This document shows, one piece after another, positions 1 to 6,835 of a DNA stretch of 12,970 nucleotides (position 1 is the stretch's first letter; the number at the start of each line of letters is the position of its first letter). The stretch lies in NCBI GenBank assembly GCA_021797265.1, contig JAJZZZ010000032.1, forward strand, positions 1-12,970, written 5' to 3'. Source of the DNA: Thermoplasmata archaeon. GTDB lineage: Archaea > Thermoplasmatota > Thermoplasmata > Thermoplasmatales > Thermoplasmataceae. The notes under the pieces are model-generated. The model was not told where the DNA came from. It did not search any database and saw nothing but the letters and a program-made list of their open reading frames with translations. Both the position numbers and the translations under genes were made by a program.

Positions 1-121
1 AAAGGTGCTTGTCATAGCAACCTATATAGAGGAAATTATATCTATTGTCGTGGCAATAGCCATGATATCTGGTCTTTTCTTAAAATCAAAGAGGGGTGAA
101 AATGCCGCCAAAGCAGCGTGA
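1..121 (+). CDS. C-terminal end of a probable TauE/SafE-type membrane permease (partial)
   Basis: An open frame runs in from the left edge (first full codon at 2) and stops with TGA at 119-121. The visible 39 residues form a hydrophobic helix (roughly residues 12-27, rich in I, V and A) followed by a short basic tail with the motif LKSKRGE. This fits the last transmembrane segment and cytoplasmic end of a polytopic membrane protein. The family is inferred mainly from context. The next gene is DUF1634-like, and DUF1634 proteins are typically encoded directly after TauE/SafE permeases, which export sulfite, sulfonates or related anions. The two genes overlap by about 20 nt, suggesting translational coupling. 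The fragment alone is too short to prove the family; another small-solute transporter is possible. Confidence 0.45.
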   Translation, partial: KVLVIATYIEEIISIVVAIAMISGLFLKSKRGENAAKAA

Positions 122-500
122 CATAGACAGTATAACGAGCCTTATTTTGCGTGTAGGAGTATTGAGCAGCCTTTCGCTAATTATTGTAGGTGTTATTCTT
201 CTTTTCATAGATGGGAAAGCTGATGGTGTTTCTATCTCCCAGATTGCCTCATTCCATTCGTCTTTTAATTCTTCTTACCTGAATCCTACTCATATAATTC
301 AGGGATTAATTGCAGTTGATCCCCTCTATTTTATAACACTGGGGCTGTGGGTTCTGATTTTTACACCAATAACTGTTGTGTTCACCTCCATGGTTACTTT
401 TGTTACTTCAGGTAACCGCCTGTATATTGCGATGAGCTTAATTGTTCTCTTTAATCTGTTTTTTGCAATGCTTGCCATACCATCATTGATACACACATGA
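102..500 (+). CDS. DUF1634-like small integral membrane protein
   Basis: A protein of 132 residues with three hydrophobic segments: about residues 14-37 (ending in LIIVGVILLFI), 72-98 and 108-130. The segment LRVGVLSSLSLIIVGVILL near the start and LGLWVLIFTPITVV in the middle match the usual DUF1634 layout, in which a loop separates helix 1 from a helix carrying a TP pair. The function is unknown; members usually sit beside TauE/SafE permeases and may be an accessory subunit. I chose ATG 102 because the purine-rich GAGGGGTGA at 91-99 acts as a ribosome binding site about 5 nt upstream. A GTG at 96 would add two residues but lies inside that site. The gene overlaps the upstream permease end (stop at 121) in another frame, implying co-translation. 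A T-rich stretch follows the stop. Confidence 0.7.
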   Translation: MPPKQRDIDSITSLILRVGVLSSLSLIIVGVILLFIDGKADGVSISQIASFHSSFNSSYLNPTHIIQGLIAVDPLYFITLGLWVLIFTPITVVFTSMVTFVTSGNRLYIAMSLIVLFNLFFAMLAIPSLIHT

Positions 501-502
501 GT

Positions 503-520
503 TCTATTTTCCCATTTTTT
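503..520 (+). terminator. T-rich transcription stop after the DUF1634-like gene
   Basis: Two T-tracts (507-510 and 515-520) begin 6 nt after the stop codon with no clear hairpin. Oligo-T tracts alone are a known archaeal termination signal. This fits the end of the permease/DUF1634 unit, because a new promoter-like box lies just downstream. Confidence 0.35.
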
Positions 521-530
521 AGGAATAAGT

Positions 531-547
531 CTAAAAAATGTTTATTA
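531..547 (+). promoter_or_regulatory. Possible TATA region for the GltD-like gene
   Basis: The AT-rich stretch CTAAAAAATGTTTATTA lies 33-49 nt before ATG 580. Either CTAAAAAAT (531-539) or TTTATTA (541-547) could act as a TATA box and place the start of transcription about 10-20 nt before the start codon. No strong Shine-Dalgarno lies before the ATG. This is sequence resemblance only. Confidence 0.3.
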
Positions 548-579
548 CCGATGTAGAAATGATAGATTAGGTTCCTCAG

Positions 580-2028
580 ATGCTTAACTTCGAAAGAGTA
601 AAGATAGAACACGAAGACCCTGAAAAGAGAATTGGAAGTTTTAAGCTTGAGCCAGTCAGAGGATATACAGATTCTGAAGCTGTTGCAGAGGCTAGCAGAT
701 GTCTTGGTTGCAACATATGCACGCAGTCATGCCCTGCCAGTCTTGATATAGGAGGATACATAAGAAGCAGTGCCGTTGGAGACCCGGCCCAGACTGTACG
801 GATAGTCTTCGAAAATCTTCCTTTTCCGGCCATCATAGGGAGGGTATGTACTCATTTATGTGAGGATATTTGCGTTTTATATGACACTGGCGGCCCAATA
901 GCAATCAGGCATATGAAGAGATACGCAGCTGATAAGTTTGATGATTATTCACAGGTTCTCAACATTCCAAGGAAAAGATTTATTGGAAAAAAGGTTGCAG
1001 TAATTGGGGGAGGGCCATCTGGCCTTACCGCGGCATTTTATCTTTCAGTTCAGGGAATCAAAGTCACAATATTCGAGAAACTTCCTGCACTGGGAGGATT
1101 CATGAAGACAGGAATACCTAGGTACAGACTGCCTCAGGAAGTTCTGGATAAAGAGATAGGGTTCATCATAGATCAGGGAGTAGATGTTAAATTAAGTACA
1201 GAGGTTGGCAAAGACATATCATTCAAAGAGATCATGGAAAACTATGATGCGGTCTATATATCAGTGGGCAACCAGAAACCAAGAATGACTGGAACTCCTG
1301 GAAGCGATGCAAAGAATGTGATTCATGCGACCGAATTTCTTAGAAGAACAAGCTTCGGAGAGCATATAGATGTCGGGCAGAATGTGGCAATAATTGGCGG
1401 TGGATTCACTGCTAATGATTCATCCAGAACATCGCTCAGGCTTGGAGCCAAGAATGTCCATATAATGTACAGGAGAAGGGACATCGACAGGCCCGGGTAT
1501 CCGTCTATGAATGCAGAGGAGGAGATGGAGGAAGCGGTTGAGGAACATGTAGATTACATGTGGGAGGTAACTCCATTCGAATATGTAAAAGAAGGCGACA
1601 GAGTCGTAACGCTGAGGTACTGGCAGAATGAGATGGTTCCAGACAAAGGGGGGCGTGCAAAACCTATTCCTAAAAAAGACCGAGTGCTGGAGATGCCGGT
1701 AGATTATGTCATTGAGGCAACCGGACAGGAAACAGATTACTCATTCCTTAGCGAAGAATACGCAAGGCAGCTCCGCCTTACGCCACATGGGCAGCCAATT
1801 ACAAATGAATTCAACATGACGTCAATCAAAGGGCTATTCACAGGAGGAGACTCTACAAACCTGAACCGTGATCTCATAAGTGCAGTCAGAGATGCAGACA
1901 GCGCAGTTCAGGGAATTCTTCAATATCTGAATGTAATGGATATGGTTGATGAAGACCATCTCCCCATACTGGATAGATGGAAAAAATACTCCTCATCAAG
2001 CGCAAAGATAGCCTTCATGAGCAGATAA
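580..2028 (+). CDS. GltD-like FAD/Fe-S NAD(P)H oxidoreductase (glutamate synthase small-subunit family)
   Basis: This 482-residue protein has the domain order of the glutamate synthase beta subunit / NfnB / sulfide dehydrogenase family. Near the N-terminus are two Cys sets for 4Fe-4S clusters: C41, C44, C47, C51 (CLGCNICTQSCP) and C90, C94, C98 (RVCTHLCEDIC). An FAD-binding Rossmann motif VAVIGGGPSG follows at 139-148. The NAD(P)H-binding motif at 269-279 reads VAIIGGGFTAN where GltD proteins usually have GGGNTAxD-like sequence. A second FAD contact, FTGGDS, lies at 420-425. Such proteins pass electrons from NADPH through FAD and Fe-S to a partner. No glutamate synthase large subunit is in the window, so the true acceptor (glutamate synthase, ferredoxin or a sulfur compound) is open. 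The upstream transporter-like genes hint at, but do not prove, a link to sulfur chemistry. The 3' end converges on serS. Confidence 0.85.
   Translation: MLNFERVKIEHEDPEKRIGSFKLEPVRGYTDSEAVAEASRCLGCNICTQSCPASLDIGGYIRSSAVGDPAQTVRIVFENLPFPAIIGRVCTHLCEDICVLYDTGGPIAIRHMKRYAADKFDDYSQVLNIPRKRFIGKKVAVIGGGPSGLTAAFYLSVQGIKVTIFEKLPALGGFMKTGIPRYRLPQEVLDKEIGFIIDQGVDVKLSTEVGKDISFKEIMENYDAVYISVGNQKPRMTGTPGSDAKNVIHATEFLRRTSFGEHIDVGQNVAIIGGGFTANDSSRTSLRLGAKNVHIMYRRRDIDRPGYPSMNAEEEMEEAVEEHVDYMWEVTPFEYVKEGDRVVTLRYWQNEMVPDKGGRAKPIPKKDRVLEMPVDYVIEATGQETDYSFLSEEYARQLRLTPHGQPITNEFNMTSIKGLFTGGDSTNLNRDLISAVRDADSAVQGILQYLNVMDMVDEDHLPILDRWKKYSSSSAKIAFMSR
1981..1986 (-). terminator. Possible serS terminator T-tract inside the GltD-like gene
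   Basis: On the minus strand this A6 run is T6 (in TATTTTTTCC), about 50 nt past the serS stop codon. Only 5 bp separate serS from the convergent gene, so serS transcription must end inside the opposing coding region. This is the best T-run for that role. Confidence 0.3.
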
Positions 2029-2033
2029 CCGAT

Positions 2034-3359
2034 CTAACTGATCGTGTCGAATCCGGTATAGGGAACCAGTACTTCCGGGATTTTTATTTTTTTCCCATCC
2101 TCGGATTGGTAGTTCTCAATAATTGCAACTATTGTCCTTGTTGTTGCAACTGCAGTTGAATTCAAAGTGTGAACAAACTGGTTTCCATATTTGCCCCTGA
2201 ATTTAATTCCAAGTGATCGGGCCTGGTAGTCTGTATCGTTTGAAGCCGACACAACCTCGCGGAATTTACCCTGAGCAGGGAACCATGCCTCTATATCATA
2301 CTTCTTTGCCGCCAGATTTCCAAGCTCTCCAGAACATACATTGACCACACGATATGGAATCTCAAGGTTTCTGAAAATATCCTCGGAATTACGCAGGAGT
2401 TCCTCGAGAAAATCCCATGATTCATCCGGATGGCAGAAAATGAACTGCTCTATCTTAGTGAATTGATGGACCCTGAATATCCCTTTTGTATCCTTCCCAT
2501 GCGCACCTGCCTCTCTTCGGAAACATGGTGATACTCCTGCGATTCTAAGAGGAAGAGAAGATGGTTCCAGTGTCTCTCCCATGTACATAGATGCGATTGG
2601 GTGCTCTGATGTGGAAATAAGATAAAGATCCTCACCCTCCATTTTGTAAAGAGTGTCTTTGAAAGTCTCCATGTCGGTGGCACCACTCATAGCTGAGAGA
2701 TTCAGCATATATGGGGGCTCTACAACATTAAAGCCCCGCTCTGAGAGAAAATCCACAGCGTAATTGACAAGGGCTAGCTCAAGTTTCACCAGTCTGTTTT
2801 TAAGGTAGTAGAACCTTGCGCCTGAAACCTTAGAAGCACGGTCCAGGTCAGCAAGATCCATGGACGCAAGAAGATCAACATGGCTGATAGGTTTACTTTC
2901 TGTCAGCATATATTTTCCATGTCCTTCTGTCGCTCCATTGAATTCGTCCAGGTCTCCGGAGTAAACCTTTGCATTGCCCCAGAAACTATGAAACTGATTA
3001 TTCTCATCACCCTTGCAAACAGGAACAGATTCATGCAACAGGTTTGGCATGGTGTTCAGGATCTTAGATCTTGAATTCTCAATATCTGTCATCTCAGATT
3101 CAAGAGCGCTAATTCTGTCATTTATGGACTTTACTTTTGCCTTTGAGCCCTCCGGGTCTTTTCCTTCCTTGATAAGGGAGGATATGGTGGTTGTTATCTC
3201 GTTTTTCTCATGCCTCAAACTATTGAGATCTTTCAGTTTTGCCCTCCACTGACTGTCCAGGCTGAAGAATTCATCAAGGGCGGAATCATCGAATCCCCTT
3301 GCCTTGAAGGCTTCCCTGAACAATTCTGGGTTCTCCCTCAGGAGATGGATATCTATCAT
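2034..3359 (-). CDS. serS: Seryl-tRNA synthetase (class II, standard type)
   Basis: It charges tRNA-Ser with serine in the cytoplasm. The 441 residues match the usual length. Residues 1-110 are the N-terminal tRNA-binding arm, predicted as two long helices forming a coiled coil (about 30-100, rich in K/E heptads). The catalytic class II core follows. It includes the TSEHP serine-site loop at 250-254, motif 2 around CFRREAGAHGKDTKG (279-293) with its conserved arginines, and motif 3 around TLNSTAVATTRTIVAIIENYQ (398-418), where R408 is the class-defining arginine. This is the common SerRS, not the divergent zinc-containing form of some methanogens. The ATG at 3359 is favoured because the protein begins with the family-typical MIDIHLLRENPE, and a TATA-like box sits about 25 nt upstream, pointing to a leaderless mRNA. 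It is transcribed alone and converges on the GltD-like gene. Confidence 0.97.
   Translation of the reverse strand: MIDIHLLRENPELFREAFKARGFDDSALDEFFSLDSQWRAKLKDLNSLRHEKNEITTTISSLIKEGKDPEGSKAKVKSINDRISALESEMTDIENSRSKILNTMPNLLHESVPVCKGDENNQFHSFWGNAKVYSGDLDEFNGATEGHGKYMLTESKPISHVDLLASMDLADLDRASKVSGARFYYLKNRLVKLELALVNYAVDFLSERGFNVVEPPYMLNLSAMSGATDMETFKDTLYKMEGEDLYLISTSEHPIASMYMGETLEPSSLPLRIAGVSPCFRREAGAHGKDTKGIFRVHQFTKIEQFIFCHPDESWDFLEELLRNSEDIFRNLEIPYRVVNVCSGELGNLAAKKYDIEAWFPAQGKFREVVSASNDTDYQARSLGIKFRGKYGNQFVHTLNSTAVATTRTIVAIIENYQSEDGKKIKIPEVLVPYTGFDTIS
2081..2093 (+). terminator. Possible terminator T-tract for the GltD-like gene, inside serS
   Basis: The plus strand reads TTTTTATTTTTTT about 53-65 nt past the GltD-like stop. 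On the minus strand the same bases encode a KKIKI stretch near the serS C-terminus. Oligo-T tracts terminate archaeal RNA polymerase, so this is a plausible stop site. A lysine-rich tail alone could also produce it. Confidence 0.35.
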
Positions 3360-3380
3360 CCCGCTGTTATATCAAGAGGA

Positions 3381-3389
3381 TTAAAAAGG
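3381..3389 (-). promoter_or_regulatory. TATA-like box of serS (leaderless promoter)
   Basis: On the minus strand the sequence reads CCTTTTTAA, centred about 26 nt before the A of the serS ATG at 3359. Archaeal transcription starts about 25 nt after the TATA box, so the mRNA would begin at or next to the start codon. No Shine-Dalgarno is visible, which agrees. Confidence 0.5.
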
Positions 3390-3579
3390 ATTTCAAGAAT
3401 GATATGTTAGAATCCGAAGTGGTTCATTTATGTCTTTACCCAAGGACAGACTGGTAATTGAGTTACTCTTCTACAGTAAAAAACTAGAATTGACTGCGTA
3501 GGCTGAATATTTTTACAGGGTGGAGATTTTAAATGAAGTGATATGGAGAATGGCTGAGACTGGTAAATCTCTTTAGAAT

Positions 3580-3619
3580 CTGTAAATAAAAAATCCGGGA
3601 GGGGGAGTACCTCCCTGAT
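3580..3619 (-). terminator. Hairpin plus T-tract terminator of the three-TM membrane protein gene
   Basis: Read on the minus strand, ATC-A-GGGAGG pairs with CCTCCC-G-GAT. This is a 9-bp stem (bases 3593-3619) with one internal mismatch and a 7-nt loop, followed directly by TTTTTTATTT. It begins 29 nt after the stop codon of the gene at 3648-4316. The layout is that of a bacterial rho-independent terminator, although archaeal polymerase usually needs only the T-tract. Confidence 0.6.
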
Positions 3620-3647
3620 CTTTGAGGTGTCTTCAGCTTAAAACTGT

Positions 3648-4316
3648 TCAGAGATAGGACCAGGAACCACCGTATTCAGAGTCGTCATCTGAGCCATCAT
3701 TGAATTCTTTTATTGTTCTTGACTCCAGCTTAACTGATGGAACTTTCTTTATAGATGAAAGCCTGCTTTCAACATCCTTTTGCATGAAACTGTGCGATAG
3801 ATTTTCCTCCTGCATTTTCATATTTGAGTAGAATCCTCCAGTGAAGGAGAATATGTTCAGAAGAAGGATAGATCCTGGCATTATAATTGCCAATGTCTTA
3901 ATTATTCCATAAGTTGTATATAGGTCATTAAGAACCCCTGTGTACGCTATCAGATTGGACTGTGAAAACTGCAGAACCCCTGTCGAAAAATACGTACCTG
4001 TAGAGCCCAGAACTCCAGTTTTGAAAGGAGACAGCGCAAGTGTAATCATTATTATAACCGCAGTAGAAACAAAGCTCGAAACAAGTGCCTTACCTATTGT
4101 TCCTGATTTTCTTCCACCGAGGTAGCCTGCAATTGCTGGGCCGGCCACTGGAACCCACCAGAGCATCATGGAGAAAATAAGCGAATAGAAAATCCCCTTA
4201 CCCTGAGAATAAACTGAGACATCGTAGCTTTTTCTGTTCTGCCTCGAAATCTTCTCAAGTTCAAGCCCAAATATCCTGTTCTTGAACCTCTCAAACAAAC
4301 TGTAGGGTGGTGTCAT
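3648..4316 (-). CDS. Unrecognised membrane protein, three predicted TM helices
   Basis: I do not recognise this 222-residue protein. A basic N-terminal region (1-38) is followed by a hydrophobic helix at about 41-66 (SLIFSMMLWWVPVAGPAIAG), the motif GYLGGRKSGTIGKAL (64-78), a second helix at about 77-97, a polar loop rich in S, T and G (100-130) and a third helix at about 137-160. The last 60 residues are charged and end in an acidic, Ser/Gly-rich tail (NDGSDDDSEYGGSWSYL). The PxxG-AGYxGGRKxG pattern joining two helices recalls small membrane proteins common in Thermoplasmata and other Euryarchaeota, but this is an impression. Codon use resembles the neighbours, so it looks like a genuine resident gene. 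It has its own TATA-like box and a strong terminator, so it is probably a single-gene transcript. The function is unknown. Confidence 0.75.
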   Translation of the reverse strand: MTPPYSLFERFKNRIFGLELEKISRQNRKSYDVSVYSQGKGIFYSLIFSMMLWWVPVAGPAIAGYLGGRKSGTIGKALVSSFVSTAVIIMITLALSPFKTGVLGSTGTYFSTGVLQFSQSNLIAYTGVLNDLYTTYGIIKTLAIIMPGSILLLNIFSFTGGFYSNMKMQEENLSHSFMQKDVESRLSSIKKVPSVKLESRTIKEFNDGSDDDSEYGGSWSYL

Positions 4317-4345
4317 CTCTTTGTCAGACAGACATATTGTACAAA

Positions 4346-4357
4346 GTATTTAAGTAT
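4346..4357 (-). promoter_or_regulatory. TATA-like box for the three-TM membrane protein gene
   Basis: On the minus strand the sequence reads AATACTTAAATAC, centred about 35 nt before the ATG at 4316. A start of transcription 25 nt on would leave a leader of about 10 nt. It lies in the 63-bp gap after apgM, which suggests the downstream gene is not simply read through from the operon. Confidence 0.4.
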
Positions 4358-4379
4358 TTTGAAGGTGCCCGAATTAATC

Positions 4380-5600
4380 TCAGGCCCCATATTTTTCGTC
4401 ATTTCCAGACAATTGCCTCATGTATTGCAGCACATCACCACTTCCCAGGCTCAGGGAGCCATTCATGCAGGAGATCTCATCAAATAACCTTGCCCCATCT
4501 CTTCTTGTTCCCGGGGATGACATAAGAAGTGGGAGAGGATCCCCTGAATGCTCTTTGAAATCACATGGTGTGGAATGGTCGCCTGTAATGCATACCGTAA
4601 CATCAATATCCATTATCGGTTCCAATGCCTTGTCAAACCTCTCTATGACTCTTTTCTTCAGGATAGCGTCACCATCATGGCCGGCAGCATCTGTACCTTT
4701 GATGTTCACAATAACAAAGGTAGAATTCCTCATCTCCTCAACAGCAGCTTCTATCTTGTTCCTGAAATTTGAATTTACGGTTCCTGTGGCTCCCTTGACT
4801 TCCAGAACTTTCATTCCCAGCAGAGAACCAATGCCCTTTACCATTGGTATGCCGGCAATACATGTACCATTGAACCCGTATTTTTCTCTGAAAGGCTGCA
4901 GTTTGGGAGTTAGTCCAGCACCTCTCAGCAGAAGTTCATTAGCAGGCATCTTTCCATTCTCCTTTCGCCTGAAATTAAATGGGTGTTTGCCCAAGATTGA
5001 TCTGGCTTCTGCCAGATATTTATTCAGGACCTCTGCAGTGAAAAGCGCGTCCCTGTCTAATGCCCGAACTTCCTTAACTTTTGCCCCGGATGAGTGCGGA
5101 TCTGTATCTGTAATCCTGTCACTTAGACCATCACCTTTTACCACCAATGCTGCCCTGTGTTCAACTCCTGCTTTGACCTGAAATGAGAGGCCATCCATTT
5201 CCATGCACAGAGCATCTGCAAGTTCAGAGGCATTTTCATCCAACCTCCCGGCCCTTCTATCCAAGACTGTGCCTTCCGAGTCTGCAGTTGCAAAATTGGC
5301 TCTGAAAGCCAGGTCACCTCCGGATAATCTAAGACCCAGCCCCATAGCCTCGAATGGGCCTCTTCCTGAGTAGAAATGTACAGGATCATAACCAAGAAGA
5401 GACAGGTGAGATGTGTCGGAGCCTGTAGTCATTCCAGGACTAACGGAATACATAAGGCCACCCAATCCTCTCCTTATGAGGGAATTCAGATTGGGGCGAT
5501 ATGCGGCCTGAAGTGGCGTAAGGCCTCCAAGATCACGACAGGGCCTGTCACCAAGGCCATCCATAACAATGAGAAGCATTGGTATTCCCAATTCGATCAC
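4380..5600 (-). CDS. apgM: Archaeal 2,3-bisphosphoglycerate-independent phosphoglycerate mutase
   Basis: It interconverts 3- and 2-phosphoglycerate in lower glycolysis/gluconeogenesis. The 406 residues match the archaeal (ApgM) branch of the alkaline phosphatase superfamily. Visible elements are the metal-binding MDGLGDRP (13-20), the nucleophile-serine region TTGSDTSHLSLLGYDP (58-73, likely S61), GTDAAGHDGD (302-311), and TGDHSTPC with the following HSGDP (339-355), which supply the second set of metal ligands. The GTG at 5600 overlaps the ahcY stop by 4 nt (GTGA), and a GGAAGAGGG ribosome-binding-like stretch lies just before it, so I prefer that start. An in-frame ATG at 5579 would give the shorter MLLIVMDGLGD and is also plausible, since many family members begin that way. 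It is the last gene of the three-gene operon; a 63-bp gap follows. Confidence 0.93.
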   Translation of the reverse strand: MIELGIPMLLIVMDGLGDRPCRDLGGLTPLQAAYRPNLNSLIRRGLGGLMYSVSPGMTTGSDTSHLSLLGYDPVHFYSGRGPFEAMGLGLRLSGGDLAFRANFATADSEGTVLDRRAGRLDENASELADALCMEMDGLSFQVKAGVEHRAALVVKGDGLSDRITDTDPHSSGAKVKEVRALDRDALFTAEVLNKYLAEARSILGKHPFNFRRKENGKMPANELLLRGAGLTPKLQPFREKYGFNGTCIAGIPMVKGIGSLLGMKVLEVKGATGTVNSNFRNKIEAAVEEMRNSTFVIVNIKGTDAAGHDGDAILKKRVIERFDKALEPIMDIDVTVCITGDHSTPCDFKEHSGDPLPLLMSSPGTRRDGARLFDEISCMNGSLSLGSGDVLQYMRQLSGNDEKYGA

Positions 5601-6835
5601 GTGCCCTCTTCCCAGCTATCGGAATATTTCATCTGTTCATCGCTGAGGGTGTCAATTTCGATTCCCATGGAATCCAGTTTTATTTCTGCGATTTCGTAGT
5701 CAATCTCTCTTGGGACTGGAAATACTCCTGGCTTGAGGCTTTCATGATTCTTCAACAGGTATTCAGCTGTAAGGGCCTGGACAGCAAAACTCATATCCAT
5801 GATCTCAACAGGGTGGCCCTGCCCGGCTGCGAGGTTCACAAGCCTCCCCTCTGCTATTAGATTTATTTCGTTGCCATTTTCAAGCCTGTACTTGCGTACA
5901 AAGTCTCTTACCTGCTTCTTCTCAATAGATCTGGATTCCAGTTCTCTGAACGGGATCTCATTATTGAAATGGCCTGAGTTTGCAAGAATCAGATTATGCT
6001 TGGCGGTAAGTAGATCCTCATATGTAATTATATCCCTCATTCCAGTGGCTGTGACCACCAGATCGGCAGTCTTGAGAGCATCCCTCATTTTCCTGACGGT
6101 AAATCCATCCATTGCAGCTTCAACTGCCTTAACCTGATCCACCTCAGTAACAGTAACAAGGGCTCCCATCCCTTTCATTCTCATTGCTATGCCTTTTCCA
6201 CACCACCCATATCCTGCCACCACAACGCTCTTGCCTGCTATGAGTGTGTTGGTTGCATTCATTATACCATCGAGTGTGCTCTGGCCTGTACCATATCTGT
6301 TATCGAAAAAATGCTTCATCTGAGCGTCGTTCACATCAAACATTGGGAATCTCAGTATTTTCTGCCTGTCCATTGCTCTGAGCCTCACAACTCCTGTAGT
6401 TGTCTCCTCGTTCCCGCCGAAAATGTCCTTCTGAAGATCCTGCCTTTCCTGATGGACTATTTTTGTAAGATCGCCTCCGTCATCAATAATGATGTTTGGT
6501 TTCAGATCAAGAGTTTTGTTCAGATACTCATAGTATTCAGACTCTGTCTCGCCTTTCCTGGCGTATACTTCCATGCCTCTTGTGACTTTCAGGGATTCAA
6601 CGACGCTGTCATCTGAACTGAGTGGGTTGCATGAAGCCATTCTCACCTGTGCACCCCCTTCTTTGAGAAGATATGCAAATACTCCTGTCTTCGCTTCCAC
6701 GTGAAGGGCCATTGCTATGCGAACACCCTTGAATGGAAGTTCCTTCCTGAACCTCTTTCTGATGGCCGAAAGAGCGTCCATTCTCTCATAAGCCCACTGG
6801 AACCTGAGGTCCCCCTTTTCAAGATTTTCAGTCAT
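5597..6835 (-). CDS. ahcY: Adenosylhomocysteinase (S-adenosyl-L-homocysteine hydrolase)
   Basis: This NAD-dependent cytoplasmic enzyme splits S-adenosylhomocysteine into adenosine and homocysteine, clearing the product inhibitor of SAM-dependent methylation. The 412 residues match the archaeal/bacterial form. Substrate-binding residues appear in HVEAKTG (45-51), SCNPLSSDD (68-76), DDGGDLT (118-124), ETTTGV (144-149) and MKHFFDNRYG (173-182, with the expected K and D). The NAD-binding fold carries VVVAGYGWCGKG (204-215), with the acidic E231 after the next strand. ANSGHFNNEI (285-294) and NLAAGQGHPVEIMDMSF (334-350) complete the signature. The ATG overlaps the stop of the upstream reductase gene (ATGA), and the stop overlaps the apgM start, so translation is probably coupled. 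Some archaeal homologues prefer S-inosylhomocysteine; sequence reading cannot settle that here. Confidence 0.96.
   Translation of the reverse strand: MTENLEKGDLRFQWAYERMDALSAIRKRFRKELPFKGVRIAMALHVEAKTGVFAYLLKEGGAQVRMASCNPLSSDDSVVESLKVTRGMEVYARKGETESEYYEYLNKTLDLKPNIIIDDGGDLTKIVHQERQDLQKDIFGGNEETTTGVVRLRAMDRQKILRFPMFDVNDAQMKHFFDNRYGTGQSTLDGIMNATNTLIAGKSVVVAGYGWCGKGIAMRMKGMGALVTVTEVDQVKAVEAAMDGFTVRKMRDALKTADLVVTATGMRDIITYEDLLTAKHNLILANSGHFNNEIPFRELESRSIEKKQVRDFVRKYRLENGNEINLIAEGRLVNLAAGQGHPVEIMDMSFAVQALTAEYLLKNHESLKPGVFPVPREIDYEIAEIKLDSMGIEIDTLSDEQMKYSDSWEEGT

Larger units (their letters stand above)
3360..3647. other. Intergenic region, 288 bp, between serS and the three-TM membrane protein gene
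   Basis: This is the largest gap in the window. It holds the serS promoter (near 3381-3389) and the terminator hairpin of the membrane-protein gene (3580-3619). Between about 3400 and 3580 I see no gene-sized frame. The only short frame of interest is 23 codons at 3430-3501 (beginning MSLPKDRLVIELL), which loosely resembles part of a tyrosine recombinase and may be a relic or chance. No tRNA, C/D box RNA or repeat array was recognised. Confidence 0.6.

Noticed and set aside
3538..3557. Possible C/D box small RNA (GTGATAT then CTGA).
   Set aside because: The C box deviates from RTGATGA, no C'/D' pair is present and the spacing is too short for a normal archaeal C/D RNA.
3541..3620. tRNA-like wording (TGGCTGAGACTGGTAAA) followed by a hairpin.
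   Set aside because: There is no acceptor stem, no T-loop GTTCRA sequence and no anticodon arm. The hairpin is better explained as the terminator of the minus-strand gene.
4420..5181. A 253-codon open frame on the plus strand opposite apgM.
   Set aside because: It lies wholly antisense to a clearly recognised enzyme, its translation is Ser/Pro/Leu-rich without any motif, and no promoter or ribosome site precedes it. It is a mirror of apgM codon use.
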